A stretch of 64,000 bases of DNA. Origin: Podaxis mareebaensis (Eukaryota; Basidiomycota; Agaricomycetes; Agaricales; Agaricaceae). Of the stretch, positions 1 through 13,000 are shown in pieces; positions within the stretch are counted from its first letter, which is position 1, and each line of letters begins with the position of its first letter. Made by a program: the position numbers and the translations under genes. Location: NCBI GenBank assembly GCA_018524725.1, contig JAEUWP010000562.1, positions 124,001-188,000 of the forward strand, read 5' to 3'. Below the pieces are notes generated by a model. The model searched no databases. It saw nothing but the letters and a program-made list of their open reading frames with translations, and was not told where the DNA came from.

Positions 1-207
1 TTGGATACGCCCAAGGAGAGATTTGCCATGAAGGTTACTGGGTTCAGTGGACACTGCATTCCAAAGTCTAGTACGACTGAGCGCTGAGCAGTGTGAAATG
101 TGAAATTAACGTGACGTTAATTATATTTGTCACATCACGTGGGCATAGAGAATGACACAGCCGTGACTGATATGAGAGTTCATTGACTTTGGCCACCAAC
201 CATCATA
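1..207. other. Upstream region of the first gene
   Basis: No coding potential was recognised. The stretch holds a CACGTG E-box at 136-141 and AT-rich sequence just before it. It is probably the promoter of the small gene that starts at 208. Confidence 0.3.
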
Positions 208-659
208 ATGAATTCACCTCCAGACCCAGGCTCGCCGACTGATTCCACATCTACCAGTGGCACTCCACCACCGGAAGAAGCTATTCCTGGCAATGTCCAA
301 ACGGAATCTCGCTCTTCAGGTCTAGGACTCTTCCAACTTGCTAATCAGATCACGGCTACATTGTCTGGATCTTCTAAACGACGCAATCCCTCCAGCGGAC
401 CCAGTGGTACGGCTTCATCTGCGCGTGATTCAAAGCAACGCAGACGCGGTGATGGCTCGAGGTCTACGTGGGAAACGCGAGGTGATGTGCAGGGTCCTAG
501 GAAGGAGAAAGAGGAACTTGTCGACGCCAACATTGTCGATTATCTACGAAAAGGTACAATCACGGTGCTTCTATCACCTGAATAAGAGATATAAAGTGCT
601 TTCGTCCAGAAATCGGAGATCCGTTCCTAGAAGTGTCGACCTCAAATTCATCGTCATAA
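208..659 (+). CDS. Small Ser/Pro-rich hypothetical protein, two exons
   Basis: I do not recognise this gene. The ATG at 208 opens a frame rich in Ser, Thr, Pro and Gly, with a basic stretch near residues 70-80 (KQRRR). A 56-nt intron at 554-609 (GTACAA..TCCAG) removes a frame that would otherwise end at 585. Splicing continues the protein as DYLRK-EIGDPFLEVSTSNSSS and stops at 657-659, giving about 131 residues. No signal peptide, membrane segment or known domain is visible. The central part looks disordered and the only structured-looking part is the last 30 residues (VDANIVDYLRKEIGDPFL). The intron has canonical borders and typical length for this window, which supports a real gene. The next gene runs convergently and ends at 916. 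Confidence 0.5.
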
Positions 660-915
660 ATCCTTCCAAGTATGTGCCTCGTCACTTCCTGACCCAGTTG
701 GAATATTTGCTGATCTTTATGCAGCAGTATCGCTTTCGTTAGCTTGCTTCGATTCTTCATGTGTATCAATGTACCAATACTAGCGTTTCTCATTTCACCG
801 ACCAAATCCATGCATAAATCTAAATCCTCCTAATGCCTAAGATACAATTGGCCTAAATGAAGCAATCGTACAAGTCCATGACGCTGCGGTATCAATAATT
901 ACACCTATGCTCGTC

Positions 916-3900
916 TTAATCTGACCCACTCCCTCCCTTCTTCGGCGACGGTGGTTTCTTCCTCATCCTCTTCAATGAAAGGACATGTGATAGGGTTTCC
1001 TTCCCCTTCAATATCGATCTCTTCCTCTTCATCTCGGTCTCTCTTCTCTCCGACAAATTTGTCTGCATCCTCTGTATCGCAACACCTCTCTCCTCTGTCG
1101 CAAAGTCAAACCCGCGTTCCACAGAGGTCATACCAGTAGCCATATCTGTTCTACTCGCACACCTGATGTCCAACGATGGTCTAGGGAACCTAGGTTCAAG
1201 TGTAGCAACACTAGATCTCCGCGAGGTCGTACGGGACGTTAAAGACGACATCGATGGGCGCGCCTGTGCTTCCGCCATGTTTCTGAGCGCTGATCCAGGG
1301 CCTTCCGAACGTGCAAGGCAACTCAAGTCCTTGTACGGCTCATTCCGGTTGATCCACCGCATGATATCTATGTCAGTCGGACGGAAGATGAACTGCCAGC
1401 CTTTAAAGAGGTATCGGGGAGTCATAGCAAGTATGAATGTGAGGAGGATGCAAAACCAAAAATATGCCGAATGGAACAAGAAGAGATTGTTCCCGTATAG
1501 GGATGTAACAGCGTATCCAGGCGAGATAGTGGCGTAGATTGCCTGTTCATCTTTGTCAGAAAATTCCAAGAATGATGACCTGATCACTTACACTGAACAC
1601 CCAAACAATCACGATACCCAGGAAGACGGCAAAGAATATCCAGCCCGTCCAGGCTGTCGCATTGAAACCAGTATATATGTTCGCAACCATGACAGCCGAG
1701 ATAGCCATCGTCTTTGTCATAATCAGAATCCGGTACCAAGTAGAACAATTCGGAGAACGACCTACCGTTGAGAACTCGGTTTGCATAATGTCAAACCCGT
1801 CGTCCCTGGTGCTTGTGGTTTTGTAGGAGTAGAGAATCAAGAAAAATATTACAGCAGACTTAGCAAGGAAAGTAATTCGTCAGTGAGCCGTTGGTTCAGA
1901 TGCGAAAGGATGCTCACCTGCACCACTCCATCGAACATATAAATAAAGAATAAACGTATTCCAAACCAGGAACCCTCCCGTCCATAGTGATACAATTCGG
2001 GAACTTGCATAAGTACATGTGCATCTGCGTTTGGGTGCCTATGATCAGCGCTAACCAAAGAAAGGTGTCAGTAAGCGCACCAAGGAACCTATCAAACAGC
2101 CCGATCCCAATCACAGGGGCAATAGTCCAAATCGAATTCCAGAACAAAACATAAATATAATCGAACACGCTGATTGAAGTATCGTTAGTATACAAGGTAT
2201 CTTTCTTGGAAGGACGCTCACTATTTTCCACTCCAACCGCTGTATATCTGGAACCACCAGAGTATACCGGTTGGCACCATATTTTTGTAGAAGAAATTGA
2301 GAATCCTGCAGTAGACGTAACGTTAGAGAACGTTTTTGATAGCTAAATGCTTCTACGCACATCAACCCGTTACGCGCATAAGACCAGTGACCATGTACCA
2401 AGAGCAATTTCTTAAGAAATCGGAACTACAGGAACAGTTGAACATTACAACACAAGGCATGCAAGGAGAGACCTACCTGTCCAATAGCATAGTCTGACGA
2501 GTTGACAGCCTGCAAGCCTTCCTCTCCGGAGATGCCAACGCCAACATCAGCGGCCTTCGCATATGAGTCAGCACCAGAGACGTGGAATAGTGAGCAGTAT
2601 CAGCGTACCTGAATCATGCTAACGTCGTTTGCGCCATCTCCAATAGCCAGCGTCATGGCACCAAGGCCGTCTTTGACCAAATGAACAATCAACGCCTTCT
2701 GTAGAGGGGATACGCGACAGCAGATGACGCCTTCACAAAGTGTGGCCAGATGAAGCAAGAGGGATTTATTTTCTTCGTCTGCGAGTGCCTGAAATCGACA
2801 TCAACTAAAAATTCAAGAATAACAGGAGCAATGGCCTCACCTCAAGTAAAGCAGCACCATCCACAACAAGTACAAAGCCTCCTGGTCTCTCGCCATTATC
2901 GGCGCCGACAATGGAAGCACTGGTAACGATCCTCTGTAGTGGGATGCCCCCGTCTTTGTCCTTGGCGGGTGTAGACGACCCAGTCAGGTTAACCATCGAC
3001 ACTGAGGCGTTAGCTTCGGGGAAGAACTGAGCCAGGGCGGCTTTAATCTGCTCTTGAGCAGGTCGAGGTCCTCCACGGACGATGATGATATTGGAATCCG
3101 GACTTATTAGGTTTGTACTTCGTCCAATTGCTGCAAGCAGACAATGAGAAGAGCGCCCATACGTCGTCGGAGGTGTACGCACCGATAGCTGTTTCCAGTT
3201 TATCTCCCGTCGCCACCCAAATCTTGATTCCTGCCCTCTTGAGATCCGCGATCGTTTCTGGAACGCCGTCTTGTAGCTTGTCCTCAATAGCGGTAGCGCC
3301 AAGCAACCGGAGCTCCTGTTCTAGTTCATTGGATATGGCCTCGACCTGTTCCTCCCTGTTTTCCATCGCAATCGTGGCGTCATGATATCGTTTGCTCCAT
3401 TCCTCATAGTCGTTTTCTATCATGCCACATGAGCTATACTTTTCTACTAATCCGGGAAAGAATGGACGCACCATTGATGACCTTATATGCCAACGTCAGC
3501 GTCCTCAACCCCTCATTGGCGAACTGGCTCAAATGCCTTTCCGTCTCCTCCCTAATATCTTCATCCACACCTTGTTTCAACCTCTCGAAAATCACGTTAT
3601 CAGCACCTTTCGTGAGCAAAAACAGCCGGCGATCATCTCCATCGACTCTCCTCAGGACCACACTCATCCTCTTCCTCGCGCTCGTAAATTCTAGAATATT
3701 CAACAACTCATACTTCTCCACCTCCTCTGACGACGGTGTCCTCAGACTGAGGATATCTCGGTCGCGCCCAAGGAACTGGAACCCCACATCTGCTGCGGCC
3801 TGGACAAGGGCAGCTTCGTCTGGAGATTGGGCTTTGTACGTGATACGACCCGTCTCAGGATCCTGTGCAGTGAGAACAGTGTGACACAGGGACAAGACTG

Positions 3901-5889
3901 TAAAGAACCCGTTCAAGTTGCGTGCGTGGCGTCGAGTCTCTGGATCGGGGTCTTCCGACAGGACTGCTTCGAGGTCTTGTTCAAGATCGTGATCATGGAA
4001 GTGAATGATATCATCGCTTTTCTGACGTTCCTTTGTAATGCTGTTTGAGCCTCCGGAGCTGTGATTCGCCACCCACACCTCGATTTCGTCCACGTCGTCT
4101 TTGCTATGCAGGGACGAGGGTTTTTCAATGGGTACTTCTTCGTCTTTATTGTCGTCACCCCTGTAGGCAACGCCACCAATTGAGCACTGACGGAAGACCA
4201 TCAGGTTCTGGGACGTGTTCATCAGCCTAATTGAATGATGCCATCTGGAAATGTCACTTACCTGTGTCAGTGTGCCAGTCTTATCAGAGAATATGTACTC
4301 AATTTGACCCAAGTCATCAGACAAGTTCCAACTTCTTGCGATCGTAGCCTGGTTGGCCTTCGCGTACCAAATATCGGCGTCGAAATAGATCCAGGCAGCT
4401 TGACACGTTTTCACAAACTCAATTGAGATGTAGAGCGAAATTGGAACGATTAATTGAAATCTGACCAAAGTCAGCACGATTCAAAAGGGCAATGTCTCGA
4501 TCCTTACGTTAAGAGAGCGAAGGCCCAGGTGACAAGACCATTGATTCTTGGGTTGTCCCCGCTAGTGTTGTCTCCGTACAGCCACGGTGCTTCCAGCGGG
4601 TAGTAATGGAGTTCGAGCAGCGAATCAGCGATTGCACAGACCACAGCCATCCCAGCCATCAGTGCAAGATTAAAGAAGCTGAAACAAGTATCAGCCACAC
4701 CCCCGATGGAATAGAACAATGATACTCACACTTGAGGGTTCATTTGTCGCTCCACCTTACTACGTTTACTTGGCGTCCCTCCAGAGTTCATAACAATCTT
4801 GGTATCCAACCCAGTAAATAGTACGACGCCAACAACCCACTTAGTGTTCTTGAGCACCGTTCCACGCAGCAAAGTCATTGACAAATCGACAGGTGATGTG
4901 TGTCCATCGAGAGTTACATTGGCATTTAGTCGATACATGTCGGTTTCCGGGCGATCGCATTTAATGTAGAATTTGTTCAGTGGGTCGGCACAGTCTTTTG
5001 CATTGTTCAGGTGGGTAAGGCATGGAACAGCATGTCGAGATTTAAGGTTGGTCTCTCCATCCAGGTTCTTCGTCTCCACAAACGCAACGTCTTCATCCTC
5101 CGAGGTCGCGCAAATAAGGATGTCAGCAGGAATGTGTTCGTCTTCCATGATTTTAACGATATCTCCAACGCGTACATCCTCCCATAGAGAGCGCTTCCAA
5201 TGCGGTCGATCATGTGCTCCTGCTCCTTGTGGATCGGCTTCTTCATAATCGAACGCGACTTCAGGGTCGTTGGAGTATTTCCTTTGGGCGCCCGGCGCAC
5301 GATTCGGCACGAGGCCGCGTATGAAGGTCTTGGTTTTGGATTCCGTCGGATTCCTGTTCGACCATTCGCCGCCCGATAAAACGTACACCTGGCTATAGTT
5401 GACTTTCTTGTCGGATTGATGCCTCTTGAAGTCCTCATAACCATCCTTCGCCGCCGTTATTGCGAGAATGATCAACAATGGTAGAATGACAACACCACCG
5501 TTGATGGTTGAGAACTTGGGAAAGAACTGGAGGATAGCGACCGAGAGGAAGAAACTGGTGCGATGTCATGCAGGATTAGGACAGATGTGCGGGTTGAGAT
5601 ATTGCACTCACATGTTGGCTATCCGCCTAAATTGTTCCAAGAGATTCCTGGGGATGAAGGTAACAATTGTGTACTTGGAAGTGATAACCTGGTTGGAAGT
5701 ATAGTGCACCTCCTTCTTTACTCTGCCCTTGTGATCATAGCACTCCTGCGGAAGGTCTTGATGCACAAAGATGGTGCGGGGGGGACCCGGCTCCCGCTTC
5801 CTACTAAAGATATCCTCGACGTTGAACGCTGAGAGTCGACCGTACCACTGCGAAAGACGAGACTTCCGTTTGACGGGCGGAGGGGGCAT
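916..5889 (-). CDS. P4-ATPase, phospholipid flippase of the Dnf type
   Basis: This membrane pump moves phospholipids from the outer to the inner leaflet of plasma, Golgi or endosomal membranes, normally with a Cdc50-type beta subunit. The N-terminal P4 signature is clear ([20 protein letters not shown] near 5620-5680), followed by an actuator loop with NLDGETNLK, the phosphorylation site DKTGTLT near 4270, a nucleotide-binding part with [11 protein letters not shown], the [11 protein letters not shown] hinge near 3190, and [11 protein letters not shown] near 2620. Splicing of the 2.0-2.5 kb part restores a full C-terminal membrane region ([67 protein letters not shown]). The tail is about 200 residues, Ser/Arg-rich and cytosolic, and stops at 916-918. 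More than ten short introns are present. I chose the ATG at 5889 ([18 protein letters not shown]), although the frame stays open upstream to about 6030. Every catalytic motif is present. Overall length is about 1,400 residues. Confidence 0.9.
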
Positions 5890-6814
5890 GGGGAGAACAG
5901 GGCAGCCCGGGGGGACGCTGGGGTGTACGATTTGGTGTGAGGGAACAGCAGTGGTGGCAGGCAAGGCTGGTTCGGAGTCGGCGATGAGGATCACATCTAT
6001 ACCTAAGGTTTCCCATTGGCGCTTTTTTCGGAATGCTTATCCCATTGCTTGTTCAGGGAACCAGTTTCGCCGAAGTCCACGTCATTGTGATTTGAGCATT
6101 CTCTGGGCAAAAGTGGATGGGTCAGACGGCATCGGCTGATGTGAACCCCACACCATACGGAGAAAGAGATCACCTAAATTTAGCGGAGCAACAGTCCATC
6201 CAACGCAAATAGATTCTCGACATTGTTATGCGCATGCCACGCCGGCGGGCTAGCCACGGTTTAAGCGTTTTGGTTTTGGATGTCCAACGGACGGAAAGGG
6301 TTTTCAGGGTGGCTGGGACAAAGCTTGGGTGTTCCTGGTAAACATCGCTGACTAAGTCTATTTGAGTGTTGGCCCTCATATTCGATCAGTGTTCCAACAA
6401 CATGTGCGTACAGCCATGGTGTTAAGCAATCATATGTGAGAAGACTTGATGGAAGACAGAACACCACACGAACCCCTTGCTCTCACAATGTAATGTGACT
6501 ACTCCGGCTTCCAGTTCACGTTCTTTCAATTGTAACTAAATTCTCATATGCAGGTGTGTAAATCCGCTCGGCAGGAACACCGATTAGGCGAGTGCTGCAT
6601 GCTGATCCTCTTCTTTGATCCCGCAAGCAATAACTTGCATCCAGAAAAATAAACAGATTATGACAACACTCCGAAAAACAAGAATGAAATACTCTGTAAT
6701 CAGATATACTGCAAATTCAGGGCGGCAGGGGAGAACGGCGACCGATATCACGTTCGCCGACGGCCCAGCGCCAGGCCTCAGGTTCGAACCCCTGACCGGC
6801 ACTGCACACCTGAG
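5890..6814. other. Upstream region of the flippase gene, no clear gene
   Basis: On the minus strand the flippase frame stays open without an ATG to about 6030 (reads FRKKRQWETLGIDVILIADSEP), so an extra 5' exon is possible but could not be joined to a start. Further up there are only short ORFs with no recognisable content. A hairpin around 6778-6796 with TTCGAACC in the loop resembles a tRNA T-arm but lacks the other arms. Confidence 0.35.
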
Positions 6815-7740
6815 CCCGACGACTTGACGACGGCGTACCAGTCTGGGCGTATTTGACAACCGTCGACGTCGCCTCTCCATCTTCCGCGGTTTGAGTGGGG
6901 GCTGTGGTGATACCCACCATACCCCTTATTGTTGCTGCTCCCGAGCATACATTCGTCGATCACTCCAGACCGCTTCGTCTCTCTCCTTCTCACGTTTCCC
7001 TGTTGGCGTTCTACGCCTGTGGTTCTTCGATTCTAGCGCATCTTGATCAACAACCCAACATTAGTGCTGCTCCCACCAACAAGTTGGTTACAATTTGCAA
7101 ACGGAAATATGTACCATCTCTCTTTCCTTCGGCCGCGGATTGTCACAAGGGCCCCTTGAACCTTCAACCAATCCGCTAGGGACTCCTTCCGACCTTCCAC
7201 CTTAGTCCCCGCTAAATAATAGCATCTCCGCGTCAGGGCATTATAAATAGACCCATCACCGCATTCGCTGCCACCACGATGAAACGGAAGCATACCTCCC
7301 AGAATTTCAAGCAATTGCTTCTGGTCTCAAACAATCCACCTCAGTTCCGTCTGTTTGGGCCTGGACAAACCATCGTGCCGCTTGAGAAACTCCTTCGCCC
7401 TGCTCTCTCGGAGTTGCCATTGTTGATTGGAGGCCCATGGGTTTCAAATACTCCTAGAACTGGATTGAAGATACCCAAGCACGCGAATTACAAAGGTTAC
7501 CATGAATACGTGGGTTTCCGGGTAGAACCTAGAGATGCGACTCGCCTCGTTGCGTGGTACTCCGACGTATTCAAAGTAACGTATTCCGTACATTTCATAA
7601 TGTTGTTATGCATGTGCCTTGATATCGATATTCATCCTTGATACCGACCATAGGGACTTCCTAGCATATATCGCCCTTGGCCCTGGGGCGGTCTTTCGTT
7701 TTCTCTCGACTAACCTCGCCTCCGCTACAGCCAAGAATGC
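6815..7740 (-). pseudogene. Decayed partial copy of the FAN1 3' end
   Basis: This stretch aligns by eye, in the same orientation, with the 3' part of the intact FAN1 gene at about 10150-11270. Shared blocks include the stretch around the C-terminal tail (GACTTGACGA.., then GTTTGAG.GGGG near 6885 and 10250), TTCTTCG.TTCT..GCATCTTG.TCAACAACCC near 7020-7052 and 10397-10430, AGAATTTCAA near 7301 and 10760, and TTCATTTCATAATGTTGT-like sequence near 7590 and 11128. Homology fades after about 7740. The VRR-NUC region between the shared blocks is strongly diverged, no continuous frame survives on the minus strand, and the GVPDLIVW and EVKGPGD motifs are not readable. It is most likely a partial direct duplication that never had its own 5' end. 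Confidence 0.7.
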
Positions 7741-8454
7741 TGTATGATGACAGCCTTCTAAATGTGATGATGCACAGAGTGGTTTCTGCACCCGCCAGGC
7801 GGATAGAAGTGCCACAGATGGGCTTATCCGTGCAACGGTATCATGTCAAGCATGGTCTCGTTAATTGGGAGTCCCCTTCCTTGTGTTTCGCGGTCCTCGG
7901 AATTGATCAACCTTAATGCTATCAGGTTGCTCTTGGTGGAGGATTGCCTGGCCCAGGCTAGCAATCTACCACATTCAATGTTTCCTTTACCAGTTTGTCA
8001 ATTTATTCCCTACTCTCAAGGGTCTCTTCAACGAATGACCACAAGGGAATATCTCTTACGCCTGAGCTTGCCTACAGGGAAGTACAACCCATCAAAGGTT
8101 GGCCAGGAAAACAATTCGCGACAGAGATTGCTTGGTGGTTGGGCCTATCAGAGATTGATTTTCTTTTACTTATGCTGTTCTTTGGACACCTTGATTACAT
8201 TAAAAACCAAAATGAAGTTAGTGGTAGCTCCTGTTACGGTCTCGTTCTATACTAAGCACATTACCTTACTCCTCACCTTATATACTCTTATACATATCCT
8301 TAACAGTCAGTTGATGTTTCAAACAGCAGGTCAATTTTCAAACTCCGGTGAAATCCGATGACGACAAAGTGAACTTTGCCCCGTAGCTTACACCAAGTAG
8401 TGTCACTTGTCGTCTGACAGGTCTGGGGGCCCGTTTCCGCACGTATACGCACCG
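7741..8454. other. No gene recognised between two pseudogenes
   Basis: This is an AT-richer stretch with open frames up to 172 codons, none of which shows a recognisable motif, signal peptide or splice-supported extension. It lies between a FAN1 fragment and a kinase pseudogene, so it may be relic DNA. I see no terminal repeats or target-site duplications. Confidence 0.3.
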
Positions 8455-10035
8455 ATGGCTGATGTATTGATGCGCCGGAGCCCTGTTGCTTACTTTCGAA
8501 CGCGAGCAAGCGGCGTCTTTTCGCAGCGCCGCCATTTATCCCCGAAGCTAATATTTCATGGTCTTTCTACAGTGTCCCAGCGACGATGTATCCCCTCTCG
8601 TCTGGGTAGCATCGAAGGCCTCGGGTTGTATCGGCCTTGAGGGTTTCACCCAGTTTCCATTGGCGATGTCTTCGCCAACGGTCGCTATAAAGTCGTACAC
8701 AAGTTGGGTTCCGGAGCCTCGTCTACCGTCTGGCTTGCACGCGACCAGCGCCAGCAGGAACACTCGTCTGTCTCGGGTGACCTCGTGACATTAAAGGTCC
8801 TTACCGCCGAACTGTCCTCTAAACCAAAGGACGAGATTCCAGAGCTGTACATTCCCCTCAAATTGGACGGTTTCCTTCGTGCTACTCATAATCCTACTGG
8901 CCACAATGTGCGGCTCATCGAGGATTACTTCATGAAGGAAGGGCCGAACGGTTTACACCTGTGTCTTGTCTCTTGATTTGTTGGGCTTAGTGTGGTTTCT
9001 ATGGCGTACTGTCGGGGGAAAACGTCCGGGAGTAAGCGGCTTCGCGGTGATTTGGCCAGGAAGGCGGCAAAGCAAGCTGCTAGCGTAGTGGAGCTTATGC
9101 ACTCCACAGGGCTTGTTCACGGGGGTTCGTCCGATTTTTGTGCTTATGGTAATCAACAAACGTTGAATATACACACTCCAAAATGCATCGCTGTGCACGG
9201 ATCTAGCATCGTCCAGCATCGTCTCCAGGCCTGCGACCGGGTTCGCGGATGCTCTGACGTCGAGATGTACGCAACTCTGGACAGACCTGAGACAGAACAA
9301 GTTGTAACCTGCGATCATTCTCCGCCGGGACCGAGTGTTCCTCGAGAGCTTATCGCACCTGTTGACAACATTTATACCTCTTCCCCATACCTACTCCAAG
9401 AGGATATCATTGTCATTGACTTTGGCTAATCCTTTGCTACGGAGTGCCCGCCCAAGGATTACGAACTAGCTACGGTGATGCATTACACATCCCCTGAAGC
9501 ACGAATCGGCTCTGCTTCCGACATCTGGGCTTTGGCATGTACGATATTTGAAATCCGTGCAGGGACTACCCTCTTCTACTCATTCTGTGGCGGTAATAGC
9601 GAAATTGTGATGCAGACTGTTGAGATGCCGGAAAAGTTGCCAGAACCATGGTGGAATGCCTTTGAACACCGTCAGACGTGGTTCGAAGACAACGGCGAGC
9701 CGAAGTCTAGGGAGATTCAGGATCAGGAAGGGGTCCTTCTGCCTGCCATGAAGAGTTCTATTCTGCAGAAGTTACGGGAGATTGGAGAGCGGGACGAGCT
9801 CCCGGAGGCGAACGAAGGGCTGATGTTTGAGGCCGCTGGAACGCAACTCGAAGAAAGGGAGGTTGAGCTTTTGGGTGACCTGTTAGAGAAAATGCTCAGG
9901 TATCGCCCAGAGGAGAGGGTTACAATACAAGAAGTAATGCAGCATCCATGGTTTAAGTACGCTCACGTCTGGTATGATACAACAAGTAACGATAGTGTAT
10001 CCAAAGTCCGAATAAATAAGAATAGATGCCCATAA
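8455..10035 (+). pseudogene. SRPK-like Ser/Thr protein kinase, disabled by in-frame stops
   Basis: The frame reads as an SRPK-type kinase. A GFHPVSIGDVFANGRYKVVH lead-in precedes the glycine loop (KLGSGASSTVWLARD), a VTLKVL block and NVRLIEDYFMKEGPNGLHLC. Further on come ARKAAKQAASVVELMHSTGLVHG, VIDFG, VMHYTSPEARIGSASDIWALACTIFEIRAG and a C-lobe ending PEERVTIQEVMQHPWF. Three stops interrupt the frame: TGA at 8638-8640, TGA at 8974-8976 and TAA at 9427-9429, the last directly after the DFG-equivalent. The catalytic-loop aspartate expected after HG is not readable (HGGSS). An intron may start at the GGTTCG near 9122, but none can remove all three stops. Kinases of this family normally act on SR-type splicing factors; this copy is probably dead. 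The start is approximate (in-frame ATG at 8455). Confidence 0.75.
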
Positions 10036-10092
10036 ACCAAGAATTATCAGATAGAGATGGGTAGAAACGGGGGGAGGGGAACCTGGCCGGCA

Positions 10093-13000
10093 TCACCAGT
10101 CTCTTACTGACGGGCTGGACTCCTCAACCGAAGCTGACACATTCCTAGCTCGATGACTTGACGAAGGTTTACCGGTCGACGCGTTTGACAACGCCGACGG
10201 AGGAGTTGATGAAATTCCCTCGAAGTCCTCCACATCCACCTTTCGCCGTTTGAGCGGGGGTTGCGGTAGATAGTCGCCATCGTCATCATCCGAATCCTGT
10301 TGTTGCTCCTGAACGCGCTCTCGATCACTTGGAGGGGTCTTTCCTTTCCCCTCCTGACGTTTCTTCTGTGTTGATGGTGGGGTTTTACGCTTGCGCTTCT
10401 TCGGTTCTGGTGCATCTTGGTCAACAACCCGACATATCTCGACATTGGCACCTGCTTTCAACAGCGAGTCGAACCATAACTGTGTTCACGCAATCAGTTG
10501 ATCCGCAGTTTACAGCAGCGGAGATATCCCCTCACTCTCTGCTTTGGCTGGGGGTTGTCGCCAGGCCCTTTTACCTCAACAAACTTGCAGATCCCTTCCT
10601 CTATCTTCCATACGATCAGATCCGGGACTCCACTCGATCTCCCGGCATAGTCCTCGCAAAACAATTGGCAAATCATCGCGAGCGTTTCCGCACCAAGACA
10701 CTAGAATTAATTCTATCAACGGAGTTACTTACGCCACCATAGTGAAGTACCATACCTCAAGAATTTCAAGTAACTGTTTCTGCTCGCAAACATCCCATCT
10801 CAGTCCGATACACATTGTCTGTTTGGGTCTGTACCGGTCATCATGGCGCGTAAGGTATTCCTTCGCCTTACCCTCTCGGATCTCCCGTAGTCGGGTTTCA
10901 AAGGACTCTCGACGGGCCAGATAGAACGAATCCTCAAGCATGTCCAAGGGTCCTGCTTGGAACTGAGTCTCGAATGCTCCAGGAACTGGACTGAAGATGA
11001 TATCCCAGAACACCAGCGCAAAGATTGTCGTCAATATGCGGGTCTCCGAGTGGAATCTAGGAAGCGGTCAGCGCTTGTTCTCATCCTAGCGTGCGGTATA
11101 TCCGACGTACCCAACGTATCCGTTCATTTCATAATGTTGTAGTGCATACGTCTCGACGTTCACGACTTCATCGCTGAAGCCGACCCACGATGACTTTCCA
11201 GTGCGTTTCGGGGTTGCCTCTGGGGCGGTCTTCCCAATTTCATCAGCATTGACTCCATGCCCCGTTGCAGATGAGGATACTCACCAGCTGTATAACAGCA
11301 GGGTTGCCGTTTGTCGAGTCACCTTCAGGATTCTTCTCTGGGTCCTTTTCAAGCAGCTTTACAGGAAAGAAGTCTGATACAAGTAGAGGGACATTCCCAT
11401 TCATGGGTTGTAAGTTTTGGTCAAGTTTCACGCCAGGTCGTAAGCCGCTCCTCTTCGCCGTAATCGTGATCGTCGTTGGATTTCTGAGAACGCCTTCGCA
11501 AACAATGCATTTCTCAGGATGCAGCTTCATCTTCTTCTGTATACGTTCCAAGCGGCGCGCAAAGCTTGGACGGTCAACTACCATTTGAGGTATGAGGGAC
11601 CCAAGACATGATATCCGAGGGGCAGGTGAGAAACGTACCGATACCCGTGAACTCATCTGCAAGGGCTTCCAGGATACCGCTCCTCACGACCTCAAAGTCG
11701 TCGGGCTTGATATACCGGTCTTGTATAACCGCGCGTCGCTCATACCACGTAGCCCGCTTTCCCTTTCGCCAATGTGTTTGTTCCAACAGTTCTCCGAGGA
11801 CAGATAACTCGGTGTCCCACTCTTTTAGCGTGCCGAAAGCGCACGCGGCCTTGTACACCATTCTCGTATATACATGACCTATATCATAAAAATGTTCTGT
11901 AAGGGACCACTTTTCAAACATGAAACAGCACAGAATTCACCGGCTTCAAACCGCTCAAGCCCAGGCGTTCGCGCTGCCGCCTTTCCTTTCTCCTGGTCCT
12001 TCCTGGCCAACAGCGCTTTCCACTTTGGCTGGATCCTCTCCTTGAATAGTTTCTTGATATGTTTGGCGCGTTGGATAGATAACGACTCTTTCACCTCTTC
12101 TGAGACCACGACGGCGTCAGCAGCGCCTAGGGCTGGCTCTTGCTCTTCTACCTTTTGTATCGGTGTCGGCGCACTGCTAGCTTTCACGCCCGATCCCTTA
12201 GTCCGTGGTGTCTCAAAAGGCGTATGGTGACCCTTTACTGGTGTTGCTGGTGTCTTGAGTCTAGACCCAGGGGCTGCGCTCGAAGGCTTGGATGCGTCCT
12301 CCGGCAGATTCTCCATCTCTACATCCAGGTATAAAGCTTCCTCGTACTCCAGCAAATCTTCCCGGGTGGGCCAGATGCTTCCATCTCGCTGGTAGACATA
12401 TTCAGGAAAGTTCCACTTTTTGAAACCGGCAAGTAGTGCTGGTAAGCAGTATTTTGTGGGTTTTTCCGTGCCACGATAGGAGATGATGTGAAGTCGGCCA
12501 ACGAGCCAATGAAGATTTGGATTGATCTTGACACACGGTCCTGGGAAGGATGAGTCATTTCTGTATTCAAGGGAAAGAAACGACATACCGAGTTTCTCTA
12601 ACGCCATTTCACGGAGTCTTTTCAGCTGAGAGATATCTTTCGGTTTCTGTCCAAACGATAGTTGGGTTTGAATCATCCCGTCATATTTAGGTGCTTGCTT
12701 GTCCTTGCCCTTCTTTTTCCCCCTGGTCAAAGATGGTAGAGTATGTTGCCCAGCGGCATAGTTAATCATAGTGTTGATGAGGGTTTCTTTCTAGTTATAA
12801 ATGATCAAGATGGACCAGGAACCCTAAGGCACATTTAACTCACTCGCATTGTTGGGGTCCCCACTTTCATACACCTCGAAATCTCGCGAAGATCGGGGAG
12901 GGTCAAACGGGTAAGAGCCTCCCTCACGGTCATGGACGATTGGTCCCTGAATAAGAAGTCGAACTTGAGGTTAGCCGGGTCGACCACAGGCTCTTCTATC

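Noticed and set aside
6000..6140. Upstream exon of the flippase gene (frame FRKKRQWETLGI..)
   Set aside because: The frame is open but no ATG exon with usable splice borders joins it; the ATG at 5889 gives a normal family start.
6720..6800. Possible tRNA with a GGTTCGAACCCC T-arm-like hairpin
   Set aside because: The hairpin loop is eight bases, the stem register does not fit a T-arm, and no acceptor, D or anticodon arm could be paired around it.
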